A DNA stretch of 62,261 nucleotides, from assembly GCA_905235595.1 (NCBI GenBank), contig CAJOMG010000015.1, positions 1-62,261 on the forward strand. Reading direction: 5' to 3'. The stretch is from an uncultured Desulfovibrio sp. (GTDB lineage Bacteria > Desulfobacterota > Desulfovibrionia > Desulfovibrionales > Desulfovibrionaceae). Below, piece after piece: positions 1 through 6,989 of this stretch; position 1 is the stretch's first letter; each line of letters starts with the position of its first letter. Below the pieces are notes generated by a model. It was given only the letters and a program-made list of their open reading frames with translations, had not been told where the DNA came from and did not search any database. The position numbers and the translations under genes were made by a program.

Positions 1-123
1 GCCGCCGAGCAGCCCGTCGAGCCCGCGCCCGAGACCGTGCCGCTTTTCAACACGAGCGGGAGCCTTGGGGGCTCCCGTCGCCTTTGTCGCCTTCTTGAGG
101 AAGGGATTGTTTTTCTGTGCCAT
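1..123 (-). CDS. parB: ParB N-terminus (partial, runs off left edge)
   Basis: Forty-one in-frame codons begin at the ATG complementary to 121-123 and run off the window. The reading starts MAQKNNPF and reaches RHGLGRGLDGLLGG, the typical ParB/Spo0J opening (GLGRGLxxLLG) ahead of the CTPase domain, which is cut off here. The start lies 8 nt after the stop of the preceding gene, so the two are probably translated together. ParB binds parS sites and works with ParA in chromosome or plasmid segregation. A different, A+T-rich parB is present at 34766-35662, so this one probably belongs to another genome or replicon. Confidence 0.72.
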   Translation of the reverse strand, partial: MAQKNNPFLKKATKATGAPKAPARVEKRHGLGRGLDGLLGG

Positions 124-131
124 CGCGCCGA

Positions 132-845
132 TCAGAAATAGCCGTTCACGAACGGCAGCACCTTGACCACGTTGGAGCGGATGATGTTGACGAGACCGAT
201 CTGAAAGCCGCCGTCGCAGTTCTCGGCATAGTTGACGAGGCCGATCTGCGCACCGTGCAGATCCTCGGTCATGTTGAAGACGAGCGCGACCTGGGCGCCG
301 TACATCGTTTTCGCAATGTTGCAGCCGAACGCCACCGTGGCGCCGTAGCTCTCGACGGAGCTGACGTTGGCGAGACCGGCGAGCGCCACGCCCTGCAATT
401 CCTTCTGGAAGCCGCCGAGGAAGGACATCTGAAGGCCGTAGAAGTTGCCGAAAACCAGGCTGCCGAGGCCGGCGTCGCACCCGTAGACGTCACCGAAAAC
501 GACATTGGGGCCGAGCGTCGCGCGAAGGCCGTACACGTCGGCGCGGTTGATGTTGGCCAGCGCGCTGATCTGCGCACCGCACATCGTGTCGCGCACGTAC
601 GTGACGCCGCCGATGTCGAGGCCGTACATCTTGGGCGCGTCGGAGTAGAAGACGTTGAGATCGAGACCGAAGACGTCCCAGCGGTTGAGGCCCCACGGCA
701 GTTGGACGGGCGTCGCGAGTCCAATGGCGACCGGCGTCCAGCCGATCGGGCCTTCCGTCGAATAGGTTTCCTCGCTGACTGCGAACGTTGGCGCGACCGC
801 CGCGAGGGCGAGCGCCGCGAGACCGAACTTGATCGTATTCTTCAT
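132..845 (-). CDS. Repeat-rich secreted surface protein (LA_2272-like)
   Basis: The 237-residue protein starts with a clear signal peptide (MKNTIKFGLAALALAAVAPTFA). The rest is built from imperfect repeats of about 15-20 residues with recurring YGLQ, YGAQVA, GAQIGLVN and GFQIGLVN cores, giving an alternating, probably beta-rich fold. This resembles the 'LA_2272 surface repeat' family; the assignment is from pattern and the function is unknown. The start is supported by AGGAG in the leader. It lies between the truncated pssA and parB on the same strand, in DNA much richer in G+C than the rest of the window. Confidence 0.62.
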   Translation of the reverse strand: MKNTIKFGLAALALAAVAPTFAVSEETYSTEGPIGWTPVAIGLATPVQLPWGLNRWDVFGLDLNVFYSDAPKMYGLDIGGVTYVRDTMCGAQISALANINRADVYGLRATLGPNVVFGDVYGCDAGLGSLVFGNFYGLQMSFLGGFQKELQGVALAGLANVSSVESYGATVAFGCNIAKTMYGAQVALVFNMTEDLHGAQIGLVNYAENCDGGFQIGLVNIIRSNVVKVLPFVNGYF

Positions 846-887
846 TTTGTCTTTTCTCCTTTTTACGGATTAAATTTTAGGTATAGT

Positions 888-1448
888 TTATAATTTATCG
901 TGGGTGGAAGTCAAGCCCCGCTCGTATTTTGCCTTGCCGCGCAGGAACAGCCAGCCGGTGAGCGGCACCGTCAGGACGTAGAGCGCGCCGCAGACGCCGA
1001 GCGTCAGCCAAATGTCGCAGACGAGCAGCCCGATGAGAAAGAGCGCAATCGCGACGAAGAGCTGCACCTGCCCCTTGCTCGTGAAGTGGATCGCCTTGAG
1101 CGAGATCGTCGGCAGGCGCGAGGCCATCAGCGCGCCGACGAAGATGAGCGTCGCCATGCCGAACCACGGGTTCTGGAACGCATCCGCGAGCGCGGGATAC
1201 TTGCTGCGCGCATCGAGCGCGATGGCGAGGATCGCGGGCGTCAGCACCATCCAGCAGCCGCCGGGCGCGGGCACGCCGGTGAAGAAATGCTTCCAGTACG
1301 GCTCGGGCGTCGCCTCCAGCATCGTATTGAAGCGCGCCAGGCGGAAGCAGTCGCACATCGCGTAGAAGAGCGCGCAGCTCAGCACGAGGCGCACCGTCTT
1401 CGGGTCGCAGCCCGCGTGCGTCGGGCCGCCCGTCAGCCAGAAATACAT
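888..1448 (-). CDS. pssA: CDP-diacylglycerol-serine O-phosphatidyltransferase, 5' end missing
   Basis: The preserved C-terminal part (about 187 codons) has the RLARFN motif of type II phosphatidylserine synthases, followed by FFTGVPAPGG and several hydrophobic membrane segments (around FLIGLLVCDIWLTLGVCG and ALYVLTVPLTGWLFL). The enzyme would join serine to CDP-diacylglycerol in the inner membrane. The N-terminal catalytic CDP-alcohol phosphotransferase motif (DG..AR..G..D..D) is absent. Reading upstream past about 1448, the frame turns into arginine- and proline-rich sequence that is the reverse of mutL. The gene is therefore cut at the composition break, not at a natural start. Confidence 0.65.
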   Translation of the reverse strand: MYFWLTGGPTHAGCDPKTVRLVLSCALFYAMCDCFRLARFNTMLEATPEPYWKHFFTGVPAPGGCWMVLTPAILAIALDARSKYPALADAFQNPWFGMATLIFVGALMASRLPTISLKAIHFTSKGQVQLFVAIALFLIGLLVCDIWLTLGVCGALYVLTVPLTGWLFLRGKAKYERGLTSTHDKL

Positions 1449-1465
1449 TCCCATCCCTTGATGAC
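1430..1465. other. Junction between two unrelated sequence blocks
   Basis: Left of this point the DNA is uniformly G+C-rich and encodes the pssA, surface protein and parB fragments on the minus strand. Right of it the composition drops and a mutL fragment runs on the plus strand. Both bordering genes lose their N-terminal parts here, and no insertion-sequence end, tRNA or target duplication is visible. The exact breakpoint cannot be fixed by eye. Confidence 0.6.
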
Positions 1466-2200
1466 GGCGTTGCAGACGTGCCCCCGTTTCCGGCTGCTGC
1501 AACACAGGAAGCCCCCTCCGTTCCATGTGCCGGTCTGGCAGAAAAAGCCGCCCCGTATGGTCCAGCCGCAGAATTTCCTGACACGAAAACAGCCTGCGCT
1601 CCATCTGCGGAACCTGCTGCTGTGCATTTACAAGGACAGCGCCACAATGTACGTGTTGGCCCCTTTACCTATCTGGGGCAGGTAGCCCTGACCTATCTTG
1701 TACTGCTGGATACCACGGATGCTCTTGTACTGCTGGACCAGCATGCCGCCCATGAACGCGTGCTGTATGGCAGACTTACTCGTGGCAAAGCCCATGACGG
1801 ACAGCTGCTTGCGCTGCCCCTGCGCCTTTCCCTTCACTCCGCTGAAAAGGAACGTTTTTTCCAGCTGCGCACCCAGCTGGAGAGCCTGGGATTTGTCTTT
1901 ACACACACTGATGCCGACCTGTGTGTGACAGCTATGCCTGCCATGCTCACACGCGCCGAAACAGAGTGCTTTTTGCGTGAGGCGCTGGCCGGGCGCAAAG
2001 CCGATCTGGCCGGCATGTTCGCCTCCATGGCCTGCAAAGGTGCCATCAAGGCAGGTCAAGCCCTTACTGATGACGAGGCCGCAGGACTCATTGCCCAGTG
2101 GCTCGCCACACCGGAACGCGAGTATTGCCCGCACGGTCGCCCTTGCGTGTTGCGCTGGGACGCTGGCGATCTGGAAAAACTGTTCAAGCGGCGACAGTAG
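1442..2200 (+). CDS. mutL: DNA mismatch repair protein MutL, C-terminal part only
   Basis: The frame is open from the junction and ends at TAG 2198-2200. It contains a low-complexity linker rich in Pro and Ala, then the MutL C-terminal dimerisation domain with DQHAAHERVLYG, the ACKGAIKAGQ segment and CPHGRP near the end. MutL couples MutS mismatch recognition to strand incision. The N-terminal GHKL ATPase domain (roughly 330 residues in the family) is missing because the sequence changes at ~1440-1465. The first in-frame ATG, at 1478, lies in the linker and is not a natural start. In the source genome the gene is probably intact. Confidence 0.85.
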   Translation, partial: NTFPSLDDGVADVPPFPAAATQEAPSVPCAGLAEKAAPYGPAAEFPDTKTACAPSAEPAAVHLQGQRHNVRVGPFTYLGQVALTYLVLLDTTDALVLLDQHAAHERVLYGRLTRGKAHDGQLLALPLRLSLHSAEKERFFQLRTQLESLGFVFTHTDADLCVTAMPAMLTRAETECFLREALAGRKADLAGMFASMACKGAIKAGQALTDDEAAGLIAQWLATPEREYCPHGRPCVLRWDAGDLEKLFKRRQ

Positions 2201-2342
2201 GGCTATTCGGCAAGAGTGTGCAATACCCCTCACAGTTGCAGCCAGGCCCAAGCCCGTGTACAAGAGCGGCATACCCTCTTGTTATGTCTGCACCCTGTGA
2301 CTGCAGCGGAACAGGACTCCACATTCCTAACAGGTGTACGTT

Positions 2343-3260
2343 ATGAACGAACCATTGCAGCCACTTATGTCATCCAGACCCATGGACCATCTCGACGAAG
2401 TGGTGGAACGCCTGTGCAGCCCGGCATCCCTGAATGCCGTACGGCACCATTCCCTGCGTTCTGCAGATATGCCCTCGCTGGCCGCTCTGTCTGAAATTCT
2501 GGAACGCCTGCGCGCCGCTGTATTCCCCGGTTATTTCGGCGTAACACGCGTTCGGCGCGAATCCCTGCGCTACCATCTGGCTGCCAACCTGGACAGCATC
2601 TATCGCATGCTGGGAGAGCAAATTGTGCGCGGGTTCTGCTTTGGCTGTGCCGGGCAGAACCTACCCTGCCCTTCCTGCAACGAACAGGGAGAACAGGCAG
2701 CCCTGGCTTTCATGGATCGCCTGCCTGACATCCGTCGCATGCTGGCGGGTGACGCCCAGGCCGCCTTTGAAGGCGACCCCGCGGCCACCAGTCCCGGCGA
2801 GACCATTTTTTGTTACCCATCTCTGCGGGTAATGTTCCACCATCGTATTGCGCATGAGCTGTATCTGCTCAAGGTGCCAGTGATTCCACGCATCATTTCA
2901 GAAATGGCCCACAGCACTACCGGCATTGACATCCACCCGGGCGCAGACATCGGCGAAGATTTCTTCATTGACCATGGCACAGGTGTAGTCATTGGCGAAA
3001 CCTGTATCATCGGTCGCAGCTGCCGCCTGTACCAAGGTGTGACGCTGGGGGCACTTTCCTTCCCCAAAAATGCGGATGGCACCCTGACCAAGGGCATTCC
3101 TCGCCACCCGGTGCTGCGTGACAACGTCACTGTTTACGCCGGTGCAACCCTCCTGGGACGCATCACCATCGGCAAAGGGGCCGTCATTGGCGGCAATGTA
3201 TGGATTACGCACGACGTGGCAGAAGGCGCACACGTCACACAGGGGCGACCCAATGCTTAA
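2343..3260 (+). CDS. cysE: Serine O-acetyltransferase (EpsC/CysE family)
   Basis: It makes O-acetylserine from serine and acetyl-CoA, the first step of cysteine synthesis. The 305-residue protein has an alpha-helical N-terminal half and a C-terminal left-handed beta-helix of hexapeptide repeats. GIDIHPGA and IDHGTGVVIGE carry the catalytic Asp/His region (His211), and GVTLGALSFPK follows. ATG 2343 is preferred over the in-frame GTG at 2334 because AGGTG lies about 8 nt upstream. An insertion near residues 97-111 carries four cysteines (C..C, then C..C), which could bind a metal or sense redox state. The tail end overlaps a small lipoprotein gene by 8 nt. Confidence 0.88.
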   Translation: MNEPLQPLMSSRPMDHLDEVVERLCSPASLNAVRHHSLRSADMPSLAALSEILERLRAAVFPGYFGVTRVRRESLRYHLAANLDSIYRMLGEQIVRGFCFGCAGQNLPCPSCNEQGEQAALAFMDRLPDIRRMLAGDAQAAFEGDPAATSPGETIFCYPSLRVMFHHRIAHELYLLKVPVIPRIISEMAHSTTGIDIHPGADIGEDFFIDHGTGVVIGETCIIGRSCRLYQGVTLGALSFPKNADGTLTKGIPRHPVLRDNVTVYAGATLLGRITIGKGAVIGGNVWITHDVAEGAHVTQGRPNA

Positions 3261-3387
3261 CCGAGTTGGTCTGTCCTTTGCCTTGTACCTTATCCTGTGC
3301 GTGACTGTGGCCTGTGCAGCAGGGTGTGGAGTGCAGGTGCAACCCAAAGGCCAGGTGATCACCAGCATGCAAGTAGGCAGAAGATAA
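3253..3387 (+). CDS. Small putative lipoprotein (44 aa)
   Basis: A 44-residue reading frame starts inside the end of cysE and overlaps it by 8 nt, suggesting translational coupling. It has Arg4, a hydrophobic stretch (residues 6-21), and AAGC ending at Cys25, a weak match to a signal peptidase II lipobox. The mature part would be only about 20 residues (CGVQVQPKGQVITSMQVGRR). It resembles the tiny lipoproteins often annotated as hypothetical in Gram-negative genomes. No function is claimed. It is too short for most gene callers, and the coupling plus signal are the only support. Confidence 0.5.
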   Translation: MLNRVGLSFALYLILCVTVACAAGCGVQVQPKGQVITSMQVGRR

Positions 3388-3407
3388 ACGTACCATGGAA
3401 AATGGTC

Positions 3408-4472
3408 ATGCAATTCCCGATAGTAAGCATCATCCTGCCTGTCTATAATTCCGCCCAGTGGCTATCCACAGGGCTTGACAGTGTACTGGCGCAAGACTTC
3501 GACGACTTTGAATGTATCTGCGTCAACGATGGCTCCACTGATGCAAGCCTTGACATCCTGCGCAGTTATGCCAGCCGTGATTGCCGTTTGCACTGTATTG
3601 ACCTTCCAAGCAACGAAGGTGCTGGCCCTGCAAGAAATGCAGGATTGCATGCTGCCAAGGGCCGTTTCGTATGCTTCATGGATCCCGACGATACCCTTCC
3701 AACAGATTCATTATCTTCAAGATTGAGCGTACTCCTGGAATATAACGCTGACGCCGTTCGCGCAGGGTGTACCATTGTTTCCGGGGGTACACGCGAAATC
3801 AAACTGCCCTGCGAAGGCATCTACCCCGGCATCTGCCCCAGTGGTACGGATGGTGATAACAGCCTCAACGACGCATTTTTTTTTCATGCGTTGGGAGATC
3901 ATTGCTGCTTTCTGTTCCGTAGAGAAATTCTGATAAAGAACAGAATATTATATGGAAGACTCTATAACAGTCACGAAGATGTTCTATTTCTCATGAAATT
4001 ATTCTTTATTCATAAAAATATTACATTCTTAGGAAAAAGTATTTATAATTATAATTATATAAATTCATGTTCATTATCAAATAGCTCAATAGGTATTGAA
4101 AGATTTTATGCTGTCTTATATATATTAAAAATATTTTACAGTATGGCAAAGGCAGCTGCAAAAATACGATATGCTGATAGTGCCTTTACGTATTATATGC
4201 AGTATTGGATCAGTGTAGTCTATAACTGTCTTGCAAATGGATATGTTACAGAAAATGATATTACGAAAATGCATGAACATCTTCATGCACTGGATATAGA
4301 GTATGATATCTATCCAAGACTTACGGCTTCCCGGGAAGAACTTATTATTTTGAAACCCCTGCAGGAATGGTTTATTAAGGTACTGCTGCTGTTACGACAA
4401 GGCAGGCATGAACATGCGCACCTGCTGGCACATTCCGTAGGCGAAGTCTCCCTAACGCACACGGTAGCCTGA
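3408..4472 (+). CDS. Family 2 glycosyltransferase
   Basis: The N-terminal GT-A domain is clear: VSIILPVYN at the start, VNDGSTDASLDIL for the nucleotide-binding region, NEGAGPARNAGL, and MDPDD as the metal-binding DxD equivalent. Such enzymes add sugars from nucleotide donors to surface polysaccharides or lipid-linked acceptors; the substrate cannot be told. The start is one of two close ATGs (3402, 3408); 3408 is better spaced from GGAA. The second half (from ~3900 to ~4330) is far more A+T-rich than the first, and its protein has many Tyr, Ile and Asn residues. This suggests acquired sequence or a domain swap. Confidence 0.8.
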   Translation: MQFPIVSIILPVYNSAQWLSTGLDSVLAQDFDDFECICVNDGSTDASLDILRSYASRDCRLHCIDLPSNEGAGPARNAGLHAAKGRFVCFMDPDDTLPTDSLSSRLSVLLEYNADAVRAGCTIVSGGTREIKLPCEGIYPGICPSGTDGDNSLNDAFFFHALGDHCCFLFRREILIKNRILYGRLYNSHEDVLFLMKLFFIHKNITFLGKSIYNYNYINSCSLSNSSIGIERFYAVLYILKIFYSMAKAAAKIRYADSAFTYYMQYWISVVYNCLANGYVTENDITKMHEHLHALDIEYDIYPRLTASREELIILKPLQEWFIKVLLLLRQGRHEHAHLLAHSVGEVSLTHTVA

Positions 4473-4487
4473 CAGGCATTTGTCTAT

Positions 4488-4513
4488 CCTGCTGCCCCTA
4501 TCGGGGCAGCAGG
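4488..4513. terminator. Strong hairpin between convergent genes
   Basis: A perfect 11-bp inverted repeat (CCTGCTGCCCC and its complement) with a 4-nt loop lies just after the glycosyltransferase stop and covers the stop codon of the NFACT gene from the other side. No U-run follows on either strand. It is placed to end both transcripts, but the lack of a U-tract lowers confidence. Confidence 0.55.
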
Positions 4514-6144
4514 CGTTCCTCAACGCTCACATCCACCACAACCTCACGCGAAGGCAGCGACTTATCAATGCGTACGGTGCCGGCAGGAGCATTGCGCATT
4601 GGCTTGACGTGGCGCACTTCCGCATACTGAATACATGCACGGGCTGCGTCTTTCTGCCAGCTTTTGACAGCTGCCAAAGCTCCGGCTTCCTCCAGCGTAC
4701 GCTCGGGCACTTCCTGCCCACCATGGGCACGGCGTATGATTACATGGGCACCAGGGCCGTTTGCTGTATGCAGCCAGATGTCATGGCCCGCCGCCAGCCT
4801 GTGTACAGCCAGATTGCCCCTGGCATCACGCCCACGCAGCAGCGTGAACCCGTCGGAACTTACAAAGAGCTGTACATTTTTGGGCAAACCTGATGGCCTG
4901 GCGGCTGTCTTCCCTTCTGCGGGAATCACTGGCGTTCCCAAGCCCGCCAGACCAGCTCCACCAGACAGCATAGCCCGCGTATCGGCCAGCTCTGCCTCCA
5001 GGGCCGTGCGACGCCCGGTAAGAAGCTCAAGCCCGCGCTTGCCACGCTTGGCAACGTGAAACAAGCGGTCCATCTCTTCACGCACGCTGAGGCGTATGTC
5101 CAAGGCAATATCACGAGCAGGACCGTGAGCGCCCTCTGCCACATGCACCGAGGCCATATGTGCGTCTGTGGGCCAGCGCCATATATTTTCCTGCAATGCC
5201 AGGGCATTGCTGTGACACCGGACCATAGCCGTCAGGCGTTGTTCTTCCTCGTGCAGCTTGTCCAGCAGCCGCATGAGCTTGCGCTCCCGCCGGGCAAGCG
5301 GTATAGTCGCCGCACGGGCTTCCTGTTGCGCAAGACGCGCCAGCACCAAATCTTGCCCGGAGCGCTCCAGCAGGAGAAGTACTTCCGGCCCGCTCCGTAC
5401 GGCAATGCGACCTTTTGCCTCACCCGGCATCAGCAGGCCCTGTTGCAGAGCCGGGGGAAGTGGCCAGGCCGAAACATGCCGCACAGAAGAAGGCATGGCC
5501 TCCCCCTCAGGGGCGAAACCATAGCAGAAAATGTCACCGCCACCATCACACAGGTCTTGCAGCAAAGCCCATTGTTCCGCCTTTTCCAGGTAAATCAGGC
5601 TGCGACGCAGGGCCGGAGTGAGTACAGGCCACTGCCGCCAGTGCTCCAGTGCAGTGGCAAGTTCTCCAGGAGTCGGCCAGAGCAAAGACTCCTCTTCCGG
5701 AGACTCATCTTCTGACAGATAGTGTATAGAGGCCCCTTCGCGCAAATCCAGCAGCAGCCAAAGCAAATGCTCAATATTTCCATCGGGCAAAGAGGCTGCA
5801 CAACCTTTATTGCCAATGAGCCTGGTGGCAGAACCGTTTGAAAGCAACAACCAAAGACGGCGCGCACACCACTGCACAACACATGCGGCAACTCTACGGC
5901 CCGTCGTATATTTGCGCAAGCGCATGACAGAGGCAGAAGGAGCATGACCAACGGTAACACGCTGCCTCGTGAGAAAACAGAATGGTTCCTTCCGGCCAAA
6001 GCGCAAGCAAAGCTGCTGTTTATGAGCGCCAAAAAAGGTCATCACCAGAATATCCGGTGATGGTTCCTGCAGCTTCTCTACCCTGCTCCCAACAAGTAAC
6101 GGAGTGGCAGCATCACAAAATCTACGAAAAAGGTGGGCATCCAT
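4498..6144 (-). CDS. NFACT-family RNA-binding protein (RqcH/FbpA/NEMF-like)
   Basis: The 548-residue protein has an NFACT-N domain (residues ~1-180), a helical middle with Arg/Glu-rich coiled-coil segments (~290-400), and a C-terminal NFACT-R domain (~425-530) with the conserved DIWLHTANGPGAHVIIR core. Relatives bind the large ribosomal subunit and act in ribosome-associated quality control; RqcH adds alanine tails. The N-domain position that is usually Asp-Arg (after Q.G.) reads QWCARRL here, so the Asp is missing. This may mean loss of tailing activity. The start has no strong ribosome-binding site. The gene stands alone between dksA and a convergent glycosyltransferase. Confidence 0.8.
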   Translation of the reverse strand: MDAHLFRRFCDAATPLLVGSRVEKLQEPSPDILVMTFFGAHKQQLCLRFGRKEPFCFLTRQRVTVGHAPSASVMRLRKYTTGRRVAACVVQWCARRLWLLLSNGSATRLIGNKGCAASLPDGNIEHLLWLLLDLREGASIHYLSEDESPEEESLLWPTPGELATALEHWRQWPVLTPALRRSLIYLEKAEQWALLQDLCDGGGDIFCYGFAPEGEAMPSSVRHVSAWPLPPALQQGLLMPGEAKGRIAVRSGPEVLLLLERSGQDLVLARLAQQEARAATIPLARRERKLMRLLDKLHEEEQRLTAMVRCHSNALALQENIWRWPTDAHMASVHVAEGAHGPARDIALDIRLSVREEMDRLFHVAKRGKRGLELLTGRRTALEAELADTRAMLSGGAGLAGLGTPVIPAEGKTAARPSGLPKNVQLFVSSDGFTLLRGRDARGNLAVHRLAAGHDIWLHTANGPGAHVIIRRAHGGQEVPERTLEEAGALAAVKSWQKDAARACIQYAEVRHVKPMRNAPAGTVRIDKSLPSREVVVDVSVEERLLPR

Positions 6145-6285
6145 GACAGAAAAAAACTCAATAACGCACGCGCTTCATGAAGAGGGTAAGATAAGAAAGG
6201 AGGAGAAAAAGCGCTGTGCGAACACATGCCGTCCCTTGAATCGCGTTCTGCAGGCGGCCCGGCATGGCCCGGCTATGTGAACGTT

Positions 6286-6648
6286 CTAGTCGCCGCGCAG
6301 GTGTTCATCCTCTTCCTGCTTGGCCTTGCAATTAATGCACAACCGTGTCACTGGTCTGGCCTTAAGGCGCGCCACACTAATTTCTTCGCCGCATTCTTCG
6401 CAAGTACCATAGGTGCCATCGTCAATACGTGTGAGAGCAGCCTGTATCTTGCGAATAAGACGACGCTCACGATCACGAATACGCAGAGTGAAAGCCCTGT
6501 CTGACTCTGCGGTGGCACGGTCTGCCGGATCAGCAAATACCTCATTGCTGTCCGTCATTTCCTCGAGTGTGCTATCACCCTTCTGCTTGGCCTCTTCCAG
6601 CATCTTGGTAAGAAGGTTGCGAAAATACTCCAAATCATTGTGATCCAT
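6286..6648 (-). CDS. dksA: DksA/TraR-type zinc-finger transcription factor
   Basis: The 120-residue protein has the DksA layout: an N-terminal helix, a coiled coil with DPADRAT at its turn (DksA has an acidic DxxDxA tip there), and a C-terminal zinc finger CEEC...CINC with 17 residues between the pairs. DksA binds the RNA polymerase secondary channel and, with ppGpp, adjusts rRNA and amino-acid promoters. GGAGG lies ahead of the ATG. It is separated from serS by a 337-nt divergent region. Confidence 0.9.
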   Translation of the reverse strand: MDHNDLEYFRNLLTKMLEEAKQKGDSTLEEMTDSNEVFADPADRATAESDRAFTLRIRDRERRLIRKIQAALTRIDDGTYGTCEECGEEISVARLKARPVTRLCINCKAKQEEDEHLRGD

Positions 6649-6985
6649 AAAAACCTCCGGCTCTTGCCGCTAGGGTCACTGACAGACACTGTATCATCTT
6701 ATCGCGGAGCGCCGTCCGTAGCACACATCTTTCTTGTCTGCTATAAGTGTGTAAGATAACTTTCCGTCTGTTTTTTGTAAAGGTGGAACGTCAACTTTTT
6801 GCGCGTCGTCAGCCCCAACAGGAGGCTCAATACAACACACGTTGCAAACCCATCTTCTGGCTGTACATGCTTGCAGCTCTGGCAGAATCTCCAGTGTTAG
6901 CCGTCTTGCAGCCGGAAGCACTGCATGCTACACAACACATTTTATGGCGCCTTGTGCAAAAGATTTCAGACATGCAGGAGCGGCT
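6649..6985. other. 337-nt divergent intergenic region, dksA/serS
   Basis: The stretch should contain promoters for both flanking genes. No tRNA, riboswitch or strong terminator is recognisable. An AGGAGG at 6820-6825 has no start codon at a useful distance. The only coding candidate is the low-confidence 40-codon frame at 6867-6989. Confidence 0.4.
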
Positions 6986-6989
6986 ATGA
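6867..6989 (+). CDS. Possible 40-aa small protein coupled to serS
   Basis: The frame begins at ATG 6867 and its TGA overlaps the serS ATG as ATGA, a hallmark of coupled translation. The product would be a short amphipathic helix with many Leu and Ala ([11 protein letters not shown]...). No ribosome-binding site is visible before the ATG. Chance occurrence is quite possible, and homologues are the only way to decide. Confidence 0.2.
   Translation: MLAALAESPVLAVLQPEALHATQHILWRLVQKISDMQERL

Noticed and set aside
117..1685. Long plus-strand frames opposite the surface protein and pssA
   Set aside because: They are rich in Arg, Ala, Asp and Val without domains, as expected for the antisense of G+C-rich genes; the minus-strand genes have signal peptide, motifs and ribosome-binding sites.
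6250..6285. Direct repeat GGCCCGGC near the dksA end as a terminator
   Set aside because: The units are direct rather than inverted, so they do not form a good stem.
6820..6842. AGGAGG as ribosome-binding site for a longer SerS
   Set aside because: No ATG/GTG within 4-12 nt, and the nearest TTG (6842) would add a non-homologous N-terminus to SerS.
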